From Ectocarpus siliculosus (lineage: Eukaryota > Sar > Phaeophyceae > Ectocarpales > Ectocarpaceae): DNA of 53,679 bases. Below are positions 44,701 to 53,679 of this stretch, in pieces. A program made the translations under genes and the position numbers. The DNA lies in the NCBI GenBank assembly GCA_000310025.1, contig FN648406.1:166781-220459 (forward strand). Direction: 5' to 3'. The notes under the pieces were generated by a model. That model saw only the letters and a list, made by a program, of their open reading frames with translations. It had not been told where the DNA came from and did not search any database. The first letter of the stretch is position 1; every line of letters begins with the position of its first letter.

Positions 44701-44707
44701 GCGCTAG
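38488..44707 (+). CDS. Major facilitator superfamily transporter, MFSD4/NaGLT-like (complete, 8 exons)
   Basis: Predicted 12-helix membrane transporter, possibly for sugars. Exons: 38488-38735, 40472-40601, 40853-40936, 41156-41480, 41768-42284, 42481-42619, 43672-43765 and 44448-44707. All phases match, giving 598 residues. Helix 1 is in SLALFGSFFLLGVFISCLGP; the loop after helix 2 has LPIGALNDRMARLG, a form of the MFS G-x3-D-R-x-G/R motif. Helices 3-6 end at ALPTGVACCL. A central loop of about 150 residues contains an Ala run, a Glu run encoded by (GAG)n at 41909-41956, and acidic segments. The second half opens with LLVLFFFLYVGIEVGFGAWV, typical of the MFSD4/NaGLT branch, then FWGGITLGRLLAIPLA, and GGALGEMLVPACIALLLG near the end. 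A later ATG (38515) is an alternative start. Substrate cannot be read from the sequence. Confidence 0.9.
39441..39900. mobile_element. Possible TTAA-flanked MITE in intron 1 of the transporter gene
   Basis: Left end: TTAA (39441-39444) followed by CCCTCCCAGTAC. Right end: the reverse complement reads CCCTCCTAGTCC, followed by TTAG (39897-39900). The 12-base ends agree at 10 positions. TTAA duplications and CCCT-type ends are features of piggyBac-superfamily elements. The 452-bp interior has no transposase. The right TTAA is degenerate and the terminal repeats are short, so this is tentative. Confidence 0.4.
39725..39783. repeat. Perfect 20-bp inverted repeat (hairpin, 19-base loop)
   Basis: TGACTTGGCTTCAGTATGAA at 39725-39744 is the exact reverse complement of 39764-39783. 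Transcribed in the intron it would form a stable 20-bp stem with a 19-base loop. It lies inside the possible MITE. It could be a foldback remnant or, less likely, a small-RNA precursor. Confidence 0.9.
40341..40408. repeat. 34-bp exact tandem duplication
   Basis: CAGATGGCTGGCTATATACC plus GTATATACCCAATA occurs twice head to tail, ending about 60 bases before transporter exon 2. It contains the near-palindrome TATATACCGTATATA. Confidence 0.95.
42647..42775 (+). repeat. Dispersed repeat family C, copy 2
   Basis: Matches 10789-10905: GTAGTCATAGCCGTGCATGC, CGTTAGACCATTGACCTCGCA and GAGCACGCCGGGTTCTCACC. It starts about 30 bases after the donor of transporter exon 6. Confidence 0.85.
43060..43290 (+). 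repeat. Dispersed poly-G-associated repeat family B, copy 2
   Basis: After a poly-G run it shares TTTGCCAAAGGTGGC, TATCTATCCTA, CCCAGTACAGCTACCGTC, and TGCCT(T/C)AAACAT with 3935-4262. It lies in transporter intron 6. A short GGAC/ACGG tetranucleotide run (43614-43635) follows just before exon 7. Confidence 0.7.
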
Positions 44708-45433
44708 GATGGATGGAGAAGAAAGCGCGCGTGGGGAGAGTGGCGGGGAAAACAACGAGTTTCTAAAGCGTCTAGCAGGGCTGGATATGTACCCCACATT
44801 CTACATGTACATAACCCAGGGGAACCATACTCTTGGGTGTAGATCATCAGCGTTTGTTTGCTGCCACTGCCGTACCATGCGTTCTCGCTCCCGTATTGCT
44901 GCGTGCACCATAAATAGCCTACACCCCTCTCCCGGGAAGACAGAAGGGAAAAAACGGTTGGAAACAGGAGACACGGTAGGTAACAACAGCTGGCTCACGG
45001 AGATTCTTCTCCACAAACAGTGACACGCCTCGTCCGAACATTGGTTGCCTCCCACGGACTATCTTGCTGTGTCTCGGCGCTCCTTCAAGGGTGCGAGGAT
45101 AAGAAGAGTGCTTGCTTGTGGTAGGCAAATTAATCGTGTACTAATTTGTGTTCAATCAAGCCTCCGACAGGGGGGCCCCGGGGCCATCAATGTGGACTCC
45201 GTTTGCGAAGCTTTTCTCATGGGGATTCCAGGAAAAATTTTATGGGTCTCTACTGCGTACCCGGTACTAGAGCGGTGTAGAGAGAGAGATCGAGATTAGT
45301 TAGTCTACATGGCATGGTTGGTTGGTGCGTCTCAGAAAAAAACAAGGCGCACCCTTCTCAGCACGGACGGGGCAAAAATAAACAAATGTGCCTGTGTACT
45401 ACATATTATACTACATACAGCAGTATCTATGTT

Positions 45434-45471
<38 letters not shown>

Positions 45472-45473
45472 CA

Positions 45474-45503
<30 letters not shown>
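45434..45503. repeat. Compound microsatellite (TAGA)n then (TACA)n
   Basis: About nine TAGA units run directly into about eight TACA units. Neighbouring tetranucleotide runs that differ by one base usually arise by a point mutation that then spreads by slippage. Confidence 0.97.
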
Positions 45504-45504
<1 letters not shown>

Positions 45505-46593
45505 CGTTCGCGCATCTCGTTCATCGTCCTGTGGCTGTACTTACTGCTGCTGCTGTGTGTCTGTCTGTGTCATCACGCCACGAAAAATGCATCTATCTAC
45601 GTACTAATTGTTTTTTTAGAAAAAATAGTAAACATATCAGAAAGAATATACTACCACATGCCACAAACAAGAATACCATGCAAACGAAATTTGTGTTTTC
45701 CGAACAAAAACATAAGATGCTTACACTACGCAAACGTACGCGCGCAACCTACCGCCCAATTAATGACCTTCCTTTGGTGGGCAGGCAGTATAGCAGGTGG
45801 AGAACGAACGATGGGTGGGTGGGTGGTGAATGCGTCGTTTCAACTATTTGTTCAATAAATTCGAAAAAAACAAGAAAAAGAGGGGCGAACCTCATCAGGC
45901 GTATGTACGGACTGCTGCTGTTGTCTGGTACCCACGGTATAATCTGCCGCCGCCGTTGTTGCCGTTCAGGGCGGGAAGCAAAATAAGATTAATTACTATT
46001 TCACCGTCAGATCCTGCTACAGGTCAGGTCCTCCGCTACTACTACTCTTCTTACAGTCTGCACATCGTTTTCCTCCACTCACTGAAAAGACAACGAGAAA
46101 GCACATAAATCTTGACTCTTTTCCAATATATAGTCGGGCGCCCCGCCATAAAAAAACTCAGCGAAACAAGAACCAGTTCGAGGCACATTTTCTTTGAAGA
46201 TCCACTGGAATTTGCGAAGATTGAAACGTCATTTGACGTCACCGGTCGGCCCACACTTCCTGAAAAAAAAATCTAACAATCTAACGGCCGAATAATCAGT
46301 ATTTTGTATTTTTGGTGCTCCTGCAGCTTGGACCCACATCAGAAGAAGTCCGCCCTCTCTCGACACAACAACCTCAAATCCCGAACACACCACACCTCAA
46401 AATACCTCGGTCCACGCCTCTCTCGGCCTCCTGCACTCTCTGGTTCCTACCATAGGAGGGAGCAGCCACAGTTCCCTTACCACCACACATCGCTGCTGCT
46501 CCGGCGCACAAGACGTGCGTCATCGGCCGACTGGATTCTTCGTCATCATCACCCGACGGGTAATAGGTAGGGAGGGTATGTGTATGTATGTAC

Positions 46594-46715
46594 CTCGCGC
46601 CTGCTGCTGCTGCTTCCTCGCATCTTTTCGGAGCTGTTTTCAAACACCCGCTCTGCGAACGCAATAGCCTGTGGTGCCGTCAGCAGCACCATGTACCATG
46701 TGTGTCGCGGTTGCA
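46594..46715 (-). CDS. Isolated exon candidate, function unknown
   Basis: On the minus strand an acceptor TGACTCTACAAG is followed by a frame with QPRHTWYMVLLTAPQAIAFA and ERVFENSSEKMRGSSSSRRE, ending at a donor GAG|GTACAT. The amphipathic, alanine-rich helix and G/C-ending codons look like real coding sequence, but I could not find partner exons that join in phase. It could belong to a minus-strand gene of which the rest is unrecognised. I do not know the family. Confidence 0.3.
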
Positions 46716-47773
46716 CTTGTAGAGTCATGTCAGTGTGGGCGAAATAATATCTTGGGGCAACGCGTGTGCACATCAGTTGGAAAAAACCCAGTAAACAACC
46801 GTCCGTGCATGTTGCTGTTTAAATTAGCCCTGGGTGCAAATCTCCAGACTCAAGACGAATCGCGATACGGCTTCAGGGGAGTTGTAGCCTCTCTATCTTT
46901 TTGCTACAGCAGTAGTACGCTGCATCTCTCACGTGCAATCCCTTTAGCTCCACCCAGCCCCGCCATGTGTCGCCGGAGCGAGAAAACAAACCAGGATGAA
47001 TGTTTTGCGAGGACACATAGACTAATAATGCCGGGGCAACGAAATGCCAGGAGACGGCGCATCTATCGCTCTCTTTTTTTTTGTGGGTTGGTTGATAGAG
47101 AGGAGCGTGGTCCGTGGTGGCTGCCAGTGGCTTTTTTCGAACAGGCTGTGGGCCATCTGGAGCGACGCCCGACTTTGAAAGCATCAGACAGGCCCTGGCA
47201 ATGGGCCGAGGGAACGCAAAACGAACCTCTTCTCGCTCTCCCTTGTTTTTTCAATGCGCGCGCTACATACATATATATGCATAGCATAACATCCACAGCC
47301 ATCATCGTCCTCGCATGCATCACATCTGTGCATGTCTACAGCGCAGAAGAATATACCGCACATCTCGCGCGAGAGGGCCAAAGATCGCCCGCTCAAAACC
47401 CGACCTAAAGATTTGTGTTTTCAAGTTGGCAGGGCATGTGTATGTAAGGTTCATCAACATGTTGTCTTGCTGTGACGTCACCGAATCTCAATATATAGCG
47501 CACGTACCACTGCTGTAGATCTGTAGATACTGCTGCTGCTGCTGTGGTTGTTTCATAGAGAAGATGGCGTTCAAGAAGGAAACTCCCCCCCCCTAGCAAG
47601 ACTGCCTGTGGCACGACGTTAGATGAACGGCCAAGAAGCCGGAGAGGAGACAAGGACCGCATGTTCTCACATCGGTGTGTGGTACGGAAGCTCACGAAAT
47701 TTCCGCTCCGCTCCCCGACACCGTACAGCCCCACCGCACCGCTTCGAGGCCGGCGGCCGGTTGCAACACCGCC

Positions 47774-47911
47774 ATGAGAAGCAGCGGCGGTGGCCGTGGT
47801 GGCGGAGGCCCAGGCGCCGTGGCGTGGACCGCGGCCGAACTGGAGGTGCTGAGGCAGAGCATCCGCGAGAACGGATTGGACGACTGGAGAACCCTGGGGG
47901 ACTGGTCCCAG
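47774..47911 (+). CDS. First exon of a SANT/Myb-like domain protein (partial)
   Basis: ATG 47774 opens a glycine-rich start (MRSSGGGRGGGG) and then AWTAAELEVLRQSIRENGLD and DWRTLGDWSQ, ending in phase 0 at CAG|GTGAAA. The W-x3-E-L ... G-x2-D-W-x2-L spacing is that of the first two helices of a SANT/Myb repeat, found in transcription factors and chromatin proteins. The third, DNA-contacting helix should be in the next exon. An acceptor at 48223 (TTTGCTAG) is in phase, but its frame does not look like a Myb third helix. Function beyond nuclear SANT-like protein is unknown. Confidence 0.6.
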
Positions 47912-48026
47912 GTGAAAAATTGACACGCATGATCGCGCTTCTTCTACAATGTATGATAACAGGTTTGCGATATTCATCAACTGCTGTTTGCGTGTTCCTT
48001 AGATTTAAGGAATAATAAATACACAC

Positions 48027-48170
48027 ACAGAAAGACTACCCATTCGAGATATACCCACAGCAGTCGAGCGGGATGTGGTGGAGTCTTTCCAGTGAGTGGA
48101 GGGAAACCGGCTGGGTACTGGACTTATTTCGAGTCTATACACTGATGATGATCTTCTTATGGCTTTAGCA
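48027..48170 (+). repeat. Dispersed repeat family A, copy 2 (inverted copy 3 at 49340-49440)
   Basis: Shares CACAGAAAGACTACCCATTC, GAGATATACCCACAG and GAGTGGAGGGAAACCGGCTGG with 3548-3720. Copy 3 is its reverse complement 1.3 kb downstream, so the two could pair into a long hairpin if transcribed together. Confidence 0.8.
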
Positions 48171-48716
48171 TTTTTCTGTGTGTTGATTTTTTTTTTTGTG
48201 ACCACGGACCGCGTCTTTGCTAGATTTTGGGATTAGCAACTGACAAATGGTTGGTGCCGCAGGAACCGCATCGCAGCAGAACTATGGCATTTACGACCAC
48301 TCCTGCTGTGCATATGCATGTATGTCTCTATGTGAAAGCCGTAGGCAATTTGCATGGATGTGCTGCAGTTTTACAACGAGGTTGTGTTTCAGATGGAGAC
48401 GGCGCGGTCAACAACGACCAACAACCGCCGTTTGCTTGCTGATTTTCAGAATGTAAACTTATGTTGTGAGGGCTGGCTTGTGAACATGAAGACGTAGTTG
48501 GCATGTCCCGCACGCAGCATTGAGTACGCAGCATTGAGCAGCGGCCCCCGCCGCAGCAGCAGCAGCCGAATGAACTTGCAGACGGGGCAGCAGCAACGAA
48601 CGGCGCGGTCGTTGCGCATGAAATAACGACCAAGCAACGAAAAATAACGACCAGGTTTCTTGCCGCTGCCTTTTGATTTTTTTTATTTCATCAATATAAA
48701 AAAAAAATCAATACAA

Positions 48717-48896
48717 ATATGACCCAACGAATCCATCTCTATGAAGAAAAGAGTCTAATTATAACACCGCAGGGGAGATGTCCCTATATGCTGTCTGGCA
48801 AACCGTAGACATACAGGTACTTTCTGACGCTATGAATTCATTGCTAATCTGTCTCAGACTCTTTTCTATGATAGAGATGGATTCGTTGTGTCATAT
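48717..48896. repeat. Imperfect inverted repeat of family F motif
   Basis: Left arm 48717-48756 (ATATGACCCAACGAATCCAT, CTCTATGAAGAAAAGAGTCT) is nearly the reverse complement of the right arm 48857-48896 (AGACTCTTTTCTATGATAGA, GATGGATTCGTTGTGTCATA). The spacer is about 100 bases and A/T runs flank both arms. The right-arm sequence recurs at 27915-27957 and 50415-50452. This is the form of a foldback MITE. Confidence 0.75.
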
Positions 48897-49054
48897 CAAG
48901 AAAAAAAAAAAAAATGAATCCATAGCAAATTCTGTTTTTCCACGATTTCCCGAGCAGCACACAGTGATATCTCCCCCGTGGGTAACAGGGTCAACAAGAC
49001 AGTTTTTACTTCGTTGGCTTGTGAACATGAAGAAGCACCCTGCAACGAGCAACG

Positions 49055-49074
49055 GCCGCCGCCGCCGCCGCACT

Positions 49075-49129
<55 letters not shown>
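49055..49129. repeat. (GCC)5 followed by a (CAG)18 microsatellite
   Basis: Five GCC triplets, CACT, then about 18 CAG units, ending at TCGACG. Long open frames here are a by-product of the repeat. Confidence 0.97.
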
Positions 49130-49130
<1 letters not shown>

Positions 49131-49753
49131 CGACGACATCTATCTCTCACAGATAAATGTAATCGGTACGTACGTGCGTATCACACACACGCACCCGCCC
49201 GTTCATTGCCGTGTCCCCTGTGAAGGTTACATTTTACAATACACGACACAACGGAGGTATTCTCCCCAATATTTTGTCGTTGACCCAGTAGAGAACTACA
49301 GGGGATGTGTTGTAAAATGTAAGTTACCTATACAGATGTTTTTATACCCAGCCGGTTTCCTCCACTCACTGAAAAGACTCCACCACATCCCGTTCGACTC
49401 CTGTGGGTATATCTCGAATGGGTAGTATTTCTGTGTGTGTTTTTGTTATCCAAGCTCCCACGAGACCGATGAGCGGCCACACCCGGCTGTTGTTCAGGCT
49501 CAGCCGACTGCTGTTTTATTGTAAACAGAGGTTCTGCCATCTGCCATAGCTACTGCTGTGCGCTTGAGAGTGGATGAAGGACCCCCTTCAACTATTTTGC
49601 CGTGGCTCCAAAAAAGTCTATGGTACCAAGACTGCTGTGTAGTTTCGTTCGTCTATGTATGTAGAGACGTCCGTCTTCGAGAAAATACATTTACAACGCT
49701 ACTACTGCTGCGTCTCTATAGTGTTAATATCTACAGTCCATTCGCCAGCAGAA

Positions 49754-49881
49754 GAATATCCAAATGCCTCTCGTGTGATGAATCTATCCTGGACCTGGAC
49801 TCAGGCATTCGAGACCCCCACGGCCTCATCATGCCACTCGAGTCCCTCGTGTTACTCGCCACGTACATATCTCCAGCTGCT
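49754..49881 (+). CDS. Weak exon candidate
   Basis: After an acceptor-like GCCAGCAG, a frame reads SKCLSCDESILDLDSGIRDP and HGLIMPLESLVLLATYISP, with mostly G/C-ending codons and a CxxC. No donor or partner exon is clear. It lies 1.8 kb downstream of the SANT-like exon on the same strand and might belong to it, but the phase cannot be tied. Unknown function. Confidence 0.2.
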
Positions 49882-50387
49882 GCTGTACATTTAACCGAAA
49901 ACGCAGGTCACACCTTTGGGTCAAAACCCTCCGCTGCTTGAGTTTCGCTCATCGAGCTCCTTGGTGGTATCCTCTTTCTCATTTGACGTTTGAATTGAAA
50001 ATATATGGTACTTGTTAGTAAAGATGTAAAGATCGCAGCCGCGGGGGCGGGGAGAAAAATGCAACCATCAAAGATCTAGACCTGCCCGCCAAAACAAACA
50101 GACGTGCATGACGTAAAGCCGAAAACCGTCTTCTCGGCTTCTCGGCGTTCGCTGCCTGTACTTGTCGTTGCATAGGAGGCGTTTCAAACACAGGCAATTG
50201 TTGCTTCAGGCCTTAGATACATGGTACTATACTACCACCACCCTGATGCTGGCATACAATTCAACGTATAGTATGCGCGTGAGGACAGCGAGCGGTGGGC
50301 TGCAAAGCTATACAATACACGGCTGCGGCTGATGTATGTATGTGCAGTCCACAACTCGCGCCTCGGAACGAAAAGATAAAGAGTGAC

Positions 50388-50460
50388 GCTATGAATTCAT
50401 TGCTAGTCTGTCTCTGACTCTTTTCTATGATAGAGATGGATTCGTTGTCATACGAGAAGA
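50388..50460 (+). repeat. Dispersed repeat family F, copy 3
   Basis: GACGCTATGAATTCATTGCT, AGTCTGTCTCTGACTCTTTT and CTATGATAGAGATGGATTCG match 48829-48895 almost exactly, and 27893-27957 less well. Confidence 0.85.
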
Positions 50461-50939
50461 GACGGACCGAGTGGCACGATACGTGCCGGATTGAATTTCT
50501 TTTAGCCAATCCCCCCCCCCCAACCCTGCACCATTGCACCAACCCCCCAGTAGTGATGACGTACCATTACAATGTATCGCTGGTTGGTGGCCTTGTTTGC
50601 GTGTTTGCTTGCTCGTTAGTGGTCTCTCCACCTTGTGCCTGTTTCTGCCTATTATTTCTTATTTCTTGTTATTTTCGGCCTGGTCCCTTTTTGTCCTCGC
50701 TCTTTTTCATTTTATTTTCGTTTTATTTTCTCTTCTTCTTACTGTTTCCATTTTTTTATTTTTCTCTTTTTTTCTCTTTTTCTCTCTTTTTTCTCTCTTT
50801 TGCTGTGCCAGATGGCCTTGTCTCTGCTTGCGTTGTGAAGTACCAAGATTGAACCAAGGGGGCGTACCTCTTTCTCTCCGGCCCATGATAGTGACTCCTA
50901 GTCTCAGTTGATACCTCGCATAGCGCGCAGAGGGAGTGG

Positions 50940-51160
50940 AGGATTCCAGAATATCTATCTGTCGTTGATTTCTTTTGACTTGCGGACCCCTCGGGGCCAG
51001 TTTATTTGAGTGTACCTTTTTAGGGTAAGTTAACCTGTGACCACGGGAATCGACCGCGTCGAGTGTTGGATCACTACGGACATACGAAGGTACTGGGTAG
51101 AGAGAGATCGGAACGGTTTTTAATGTGAAGACAACAACAACAACAACAACAACAATTAAG
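50940..51160 (-). repeat. Dispersed repeat family D, inverted copy
   Basis: The reverse complement of this stretch follows 26170-26420 almost block for block, including the (CAA)n/(GTT)n run at 51129-51154, CTACCCAGTA, and GGTCCGCAAGTC. It is one of the better-conserved repeat pairs in the window. The preceding 50.6-50.8 kb is a T-rich pyrimidine tract with no gene I can support. Confidence 0.85.
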
Positions 51161-51675
51161 AAAAAAAAAAAAGAACTACCGTGCGTGTCGTCGTTTCCGG
51201 CTGACCCGAGGCCCACAGGTTTTGCTCTTGTTTTACGTACTACATGACATATGCATATGACCGTTCTAATCCATGCTGCTCTTGTTTTAGAGACGTCTTA
51301 CAATAATAGTCTAAACGTTCCAACTTTCCAAATTTCCAAATCCGTAGTAGACTACAAGGCGTCCCTCCGGAGTGAGTGGTAACGAGAGCACCGCGGCAAG
51401 GGGCGATGCATCAACCAACATGCCAAGAGCAAACAGGTACTTCTTGTAGACTACTTCTGTACCACTGCTGTGTACCAAGAAAAAAAGGTTCGCGCCATTT
51501 TTGGGAGGTCGGCGCGAGCTTTTTCATTGACACTGCTGTAAAGAGTAAAGAGATCCTTCTGCAGGAATTTGGCTATTTTCTGGATATTTTTGGTTGAAAG
51601 CCCGCAGCCGCGCGGATTTTGAATGTGTTTCACTCTTCTTCTATTTTGAAATTTCGATTTGTTTTTTTGAAATTT

Positions 51676-51712
51676 TGAAGTTTGGAAGTTTGGAAGTTTG
51701 GAAGTTTGGAAA
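51676..51712. repeat. TTTGGAAG short tandem repeat
   Basis: Four copies of the 8-base unit GTTTGGAA follow AAATTTTGAA. Nothing else is recognisable between 51.2 and 52.5 kb. Confidence 0.9.
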
Positions 51713-52581
51713 CGACGACTAACGCCGAAAAATTTGGAATCAGTATTTTCTAAATAAATGTGGGCCGAATGCGAAGAAGGTGTACCGATTCTGGTAAAAG
51801 CCATTCGACGGATACCCTGTGAATCGGGTCCTCCTGAACAACACTCTCTCCACCCTCAGAATTAACCCTCACAACTCACTGGGAACCCATTGGGACCAGG
51901 ACCGGTAATGTAATTCGATTAAGAGGTGTCACAGATTCGTTGCTCTTAGGACTGACACACATTTGTGTCCCATGGGAAAATAAAATGTCCAAGTCACGAA
52001 AAAAATATTCACACAACGAGAGAGACTGGAACCAACCAGTGTCTTGCCGACGACGTCAGATATGAAGGAGCCCCAGCTGTTTAGGAAGCTGGGTCCTAGG
52101 GTAAAGAAAGAGGTGCGGTCACCTAATGCACACTGCCTCTCTCTCTCTACGATTGTGTAGAAATGGGATGTTGTTGCATAGATTGAGGTATTAGAGAGAG
52201 AAAGGTAGGTAGGTAGGTCTGGTTGAGATGGGGGATCGACCTCTCAACCAGGGGGCACCAGATAGTTGAGTCCTGATGTGGTATGGTCCCTCAAAGATAT
52301 ACCTCCGGCCATCCCACATCCTATCTTTGGCCTACAGCAGCAACACTCCTTAACACGAGGCTGGGATTGAATCTTACTTCGAAGTAGTTCCTGAAGTTGT
52401 GATGTTTCAATATGCTTGAATCTTAGTTCCCGAACTTCTTTAGGGCGGGCGCTAGCTGCTGTAGCTTTTTGTATGCTCATAAATCTGTAACTTTGATTCT
52501 TAGACAATGTGCAGTGATGGACTTTATCATTCCACCCGGATAGTAGGCTGATTTCACACCTACCTTGACTTGCTACCCCAC

Positions 52582-52660
52582 CTGAACAGCCTGCACTCTT
52601 GCCCATGTCCCGTGCGTCTGATCGTACGCCCTCACCTTGTATCCCCGCCCCTGCCACCAC
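52582..52660 (-). CDS. Weak exon candidate, Tudor/Agenet-like composition
   Basis: Minus-strand acceptor TGTATTAAG, then a frame with WWQGRGYKVRAYDQTHGTWA and RVQAVQ, ending at CAG|GTGGGG. The K-V-R-A-Y-D...T-W-A-R-V pattern resembles a strand pair of Tudor or Agenet barrels that read modified histones. It is only 26 codons, no partner exon was found, and the fold call is a guess. Confidence 0.22.
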
Positions 52661-52899
52661 CTTAATACAATGCAGCCCATACAGCCCAGTAAAAACACGA
52701 CTGACTCTCTTGAGCCCATTAAAGACAAGCAAAGGAAAATCCCGAAACGTATGAGCAAGCCAGGTCTAGGAACGAATGCTACCTCTGACCCGCGCGTGCA
52801 CCCGTCCTTTCATCGCGTCGTTTGCCCGGGCCAGAGCCCTTTGGCTCCCGACATATGTAATGTATGTATGCATAGCAACGCAACGTCGTCCAAATTGGC

Positions 52900-53679
52900 C
52901 CTCTCTCATGTAGTGTGATTGGAACGAACGAACGCGTTGATGTTTTGGACTTCTTCCATCTCCCTTGGTGTTGGATCGACCATCACGACGAGCAGCAGAT
53001 CACGAAATCTACCCCGGTGACATGGTATTTGGACCCTTGGGACCAAGATACCGCCTGGCTGGCTGGGCGGGCATATCTTGCAGAAATACTCCGGCCACCT
53101 GCCTGCCCAGACTCCTTTTTTTTCCGAGTTGTATAAACAGCAGAACATTTATTATATGTTGTTAGCAGCAGCAACCAGTACAACACGTGCTTGCGAACGC
53201 TCCCCCTTGTTCATTCAATGTTTGGCCTATGGGAGTACGCGATGATAGCAAGCGACTGAAACGGAGACGCCAACCTACACGCAGCAGTGAGTGGTCGGAC
53301 CCGCTTCACACTGCAATCTCGTCACACTTGGCGTCGTCTGCACCCTCCTCGTGCTTTGCGCATGATGCTGCGGCCTGCCTTCCTCCGGCTAGCTCGCGTC
53401 ACATCACGCTGACGCCACCACTTTGAGCTTTTGAGCATGCTATTGATATTTGGCCCTGCCCCCCCCCCGCCCCCCTCCAGTTTTTCGTTTTCGTATTTTG
53501 GCGTCTCTAAAATTTAGTTACTTGCCCCTGGTTCGCAGTTTGTATGAAGTACCTGAAACTGGGGATCCACACCTTGCGTCTTATTTCGGAGATTTTTTTG
53601 GTGGGGGGAGGGTACGAAGTGACCACCACCACCCCCCCCCCCCCGCCCATTTAAATATCACAAGATAAAGCTTTTTTCA
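52900..53679. other. Right-edge region, coding status undecided
   Basis: 52915-53140 is open in three frames with protein-like composition. One plus frame has DHEIYPGDMVFGPLGPRYR, slightly like the start of a PWWP or BAH module; one minus frame has EYFCKICPPSQPGG. Nothing decides between them. The last 200 bases contain poly-C runs (53460-53470 and 53630-53644) and no gene. Confidence 0.3.

Larger units (their letters stand above)
44708..47773. other. Intergenic region with microsatellites
   Basis: Follows the transporter stop. It contains a compound tetranucleotide microsatellite at 45434-45503 and scattered short CTG/CAG runs. The only exon-like stretch I can defend is listed separately at 46594-46715. 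Open frames at 45.5-46.1 kb and 46.7-47.4 kb lack codon bias and splice context. Confidence 0.5.

Noticed and set aside
45434-45503. Tetranucleotide run considered as an attachment or integration site
   Set aside because: Simple slippage microsatellite; no integrase or cargo nearby.
49055-49129. CAG array considered as a polyglutamine gene or a CRISPR-like array
   Set aside because: Pure trinucleotide repeat without spacers; no conserved flanking coding sequence.
52915-53148. PWWP-like plus frame versus Cys-containing minus frame
   Set aside because: Both strands look equally plausible and no splice partner was found, so neither is called as a gene.
1-53679. tRNA, rRNA, CRISPR, riboswitch and prokaryotic defence or toxin-antitoxin systems
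   Set aside because: No cloverleaf with anticodon and B-box, no rRNA core sequence, no regularly spaced repeat-spacer pattern, and no Shine-Dalgarno-led gene clusters were seen by eye.

Overview
The window looks like nuclear DNA from a photosynthetic stramenopile, most probably a brown alga of the Ectocarpus type. The reasons are intron-dense genes with G/C-rich third codon positions, introns of roughly 0.3-2 kb with GTNNGT-like donors, abundant CTG/CAG and poly-G tracts, a flagellar radial-spoke gene beside ordinary housekeeping genes, and a Ty1/copia element. The organism is an inference; no rRNA or organelle marker is present. Gene models were built by hand from open frames, splice signals, phase agreement between exons and remembered family motifs.

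Layout. 1-1.05 kb holds a CCCCTT hexamer array and a CAA/CAG/CAT-rich tract. About 1.06-5.24 kb (minus) is an ORC6-like gene for DNA replication initiation. It shares a 370-bp divergent promoter, carrying a perfect 22-bp palindrome, with a complete 8-exon radial-spoke-head RSP4/6 gene at 5.6-10.7 kb (plus). A two-exon UQCC6/Brawnin-like gene for complex III assembly lies at 11.76-12.84 kb (minus). A small doubtful two-exon gene follows at 13.0-13.7 kb (plus). 14.2-23.3 kb (plus) is an 11-exon gene for a VPS9-domain protein, a predicted Rab5-family exchange factor. Its VPS9 domain is interrupted by a low-complexity insert and one of its introns begins with GC.

23.3-28.5 kb is gene-poor and full of diverged repeats: two copies of a ~1.1 kb element, shorter direct repeats, and an interstitial TTAGGG tract inside one copy. 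28.5-37.0 kb is a broken host gene (zinc-cysteine N-terminus, later frameshifts). Its 7.4-kb intron holds a full-length Ty1/copia retrotransposon (28835-35716) with identical 332-bp LTRs and a GATGT target duplication. Despite the identical LTRs, its reading frame is broken at least five times.

38.5-44.7 kb (plus) is an 8-exon, 12-helix major facilitator transporter of the MFSD4/NaGLT type. Its first intron carries a possible TTAA-flanked MITE and a perfect 20-bp hairpin. 44.7-53.7 kb is mostly repeats and microsatellites, with one convincing SANT/Myb-like first exon (47774-47911) and a few weak exon candidates.

The genes do not form an operon or one pathway. The notable arrangements are the shared ORC6/RSP4-6 promoter and the retrotransposon inside a host intron. 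I found no CRISPR array, tRNA, rRNA or prokaryote-style system.
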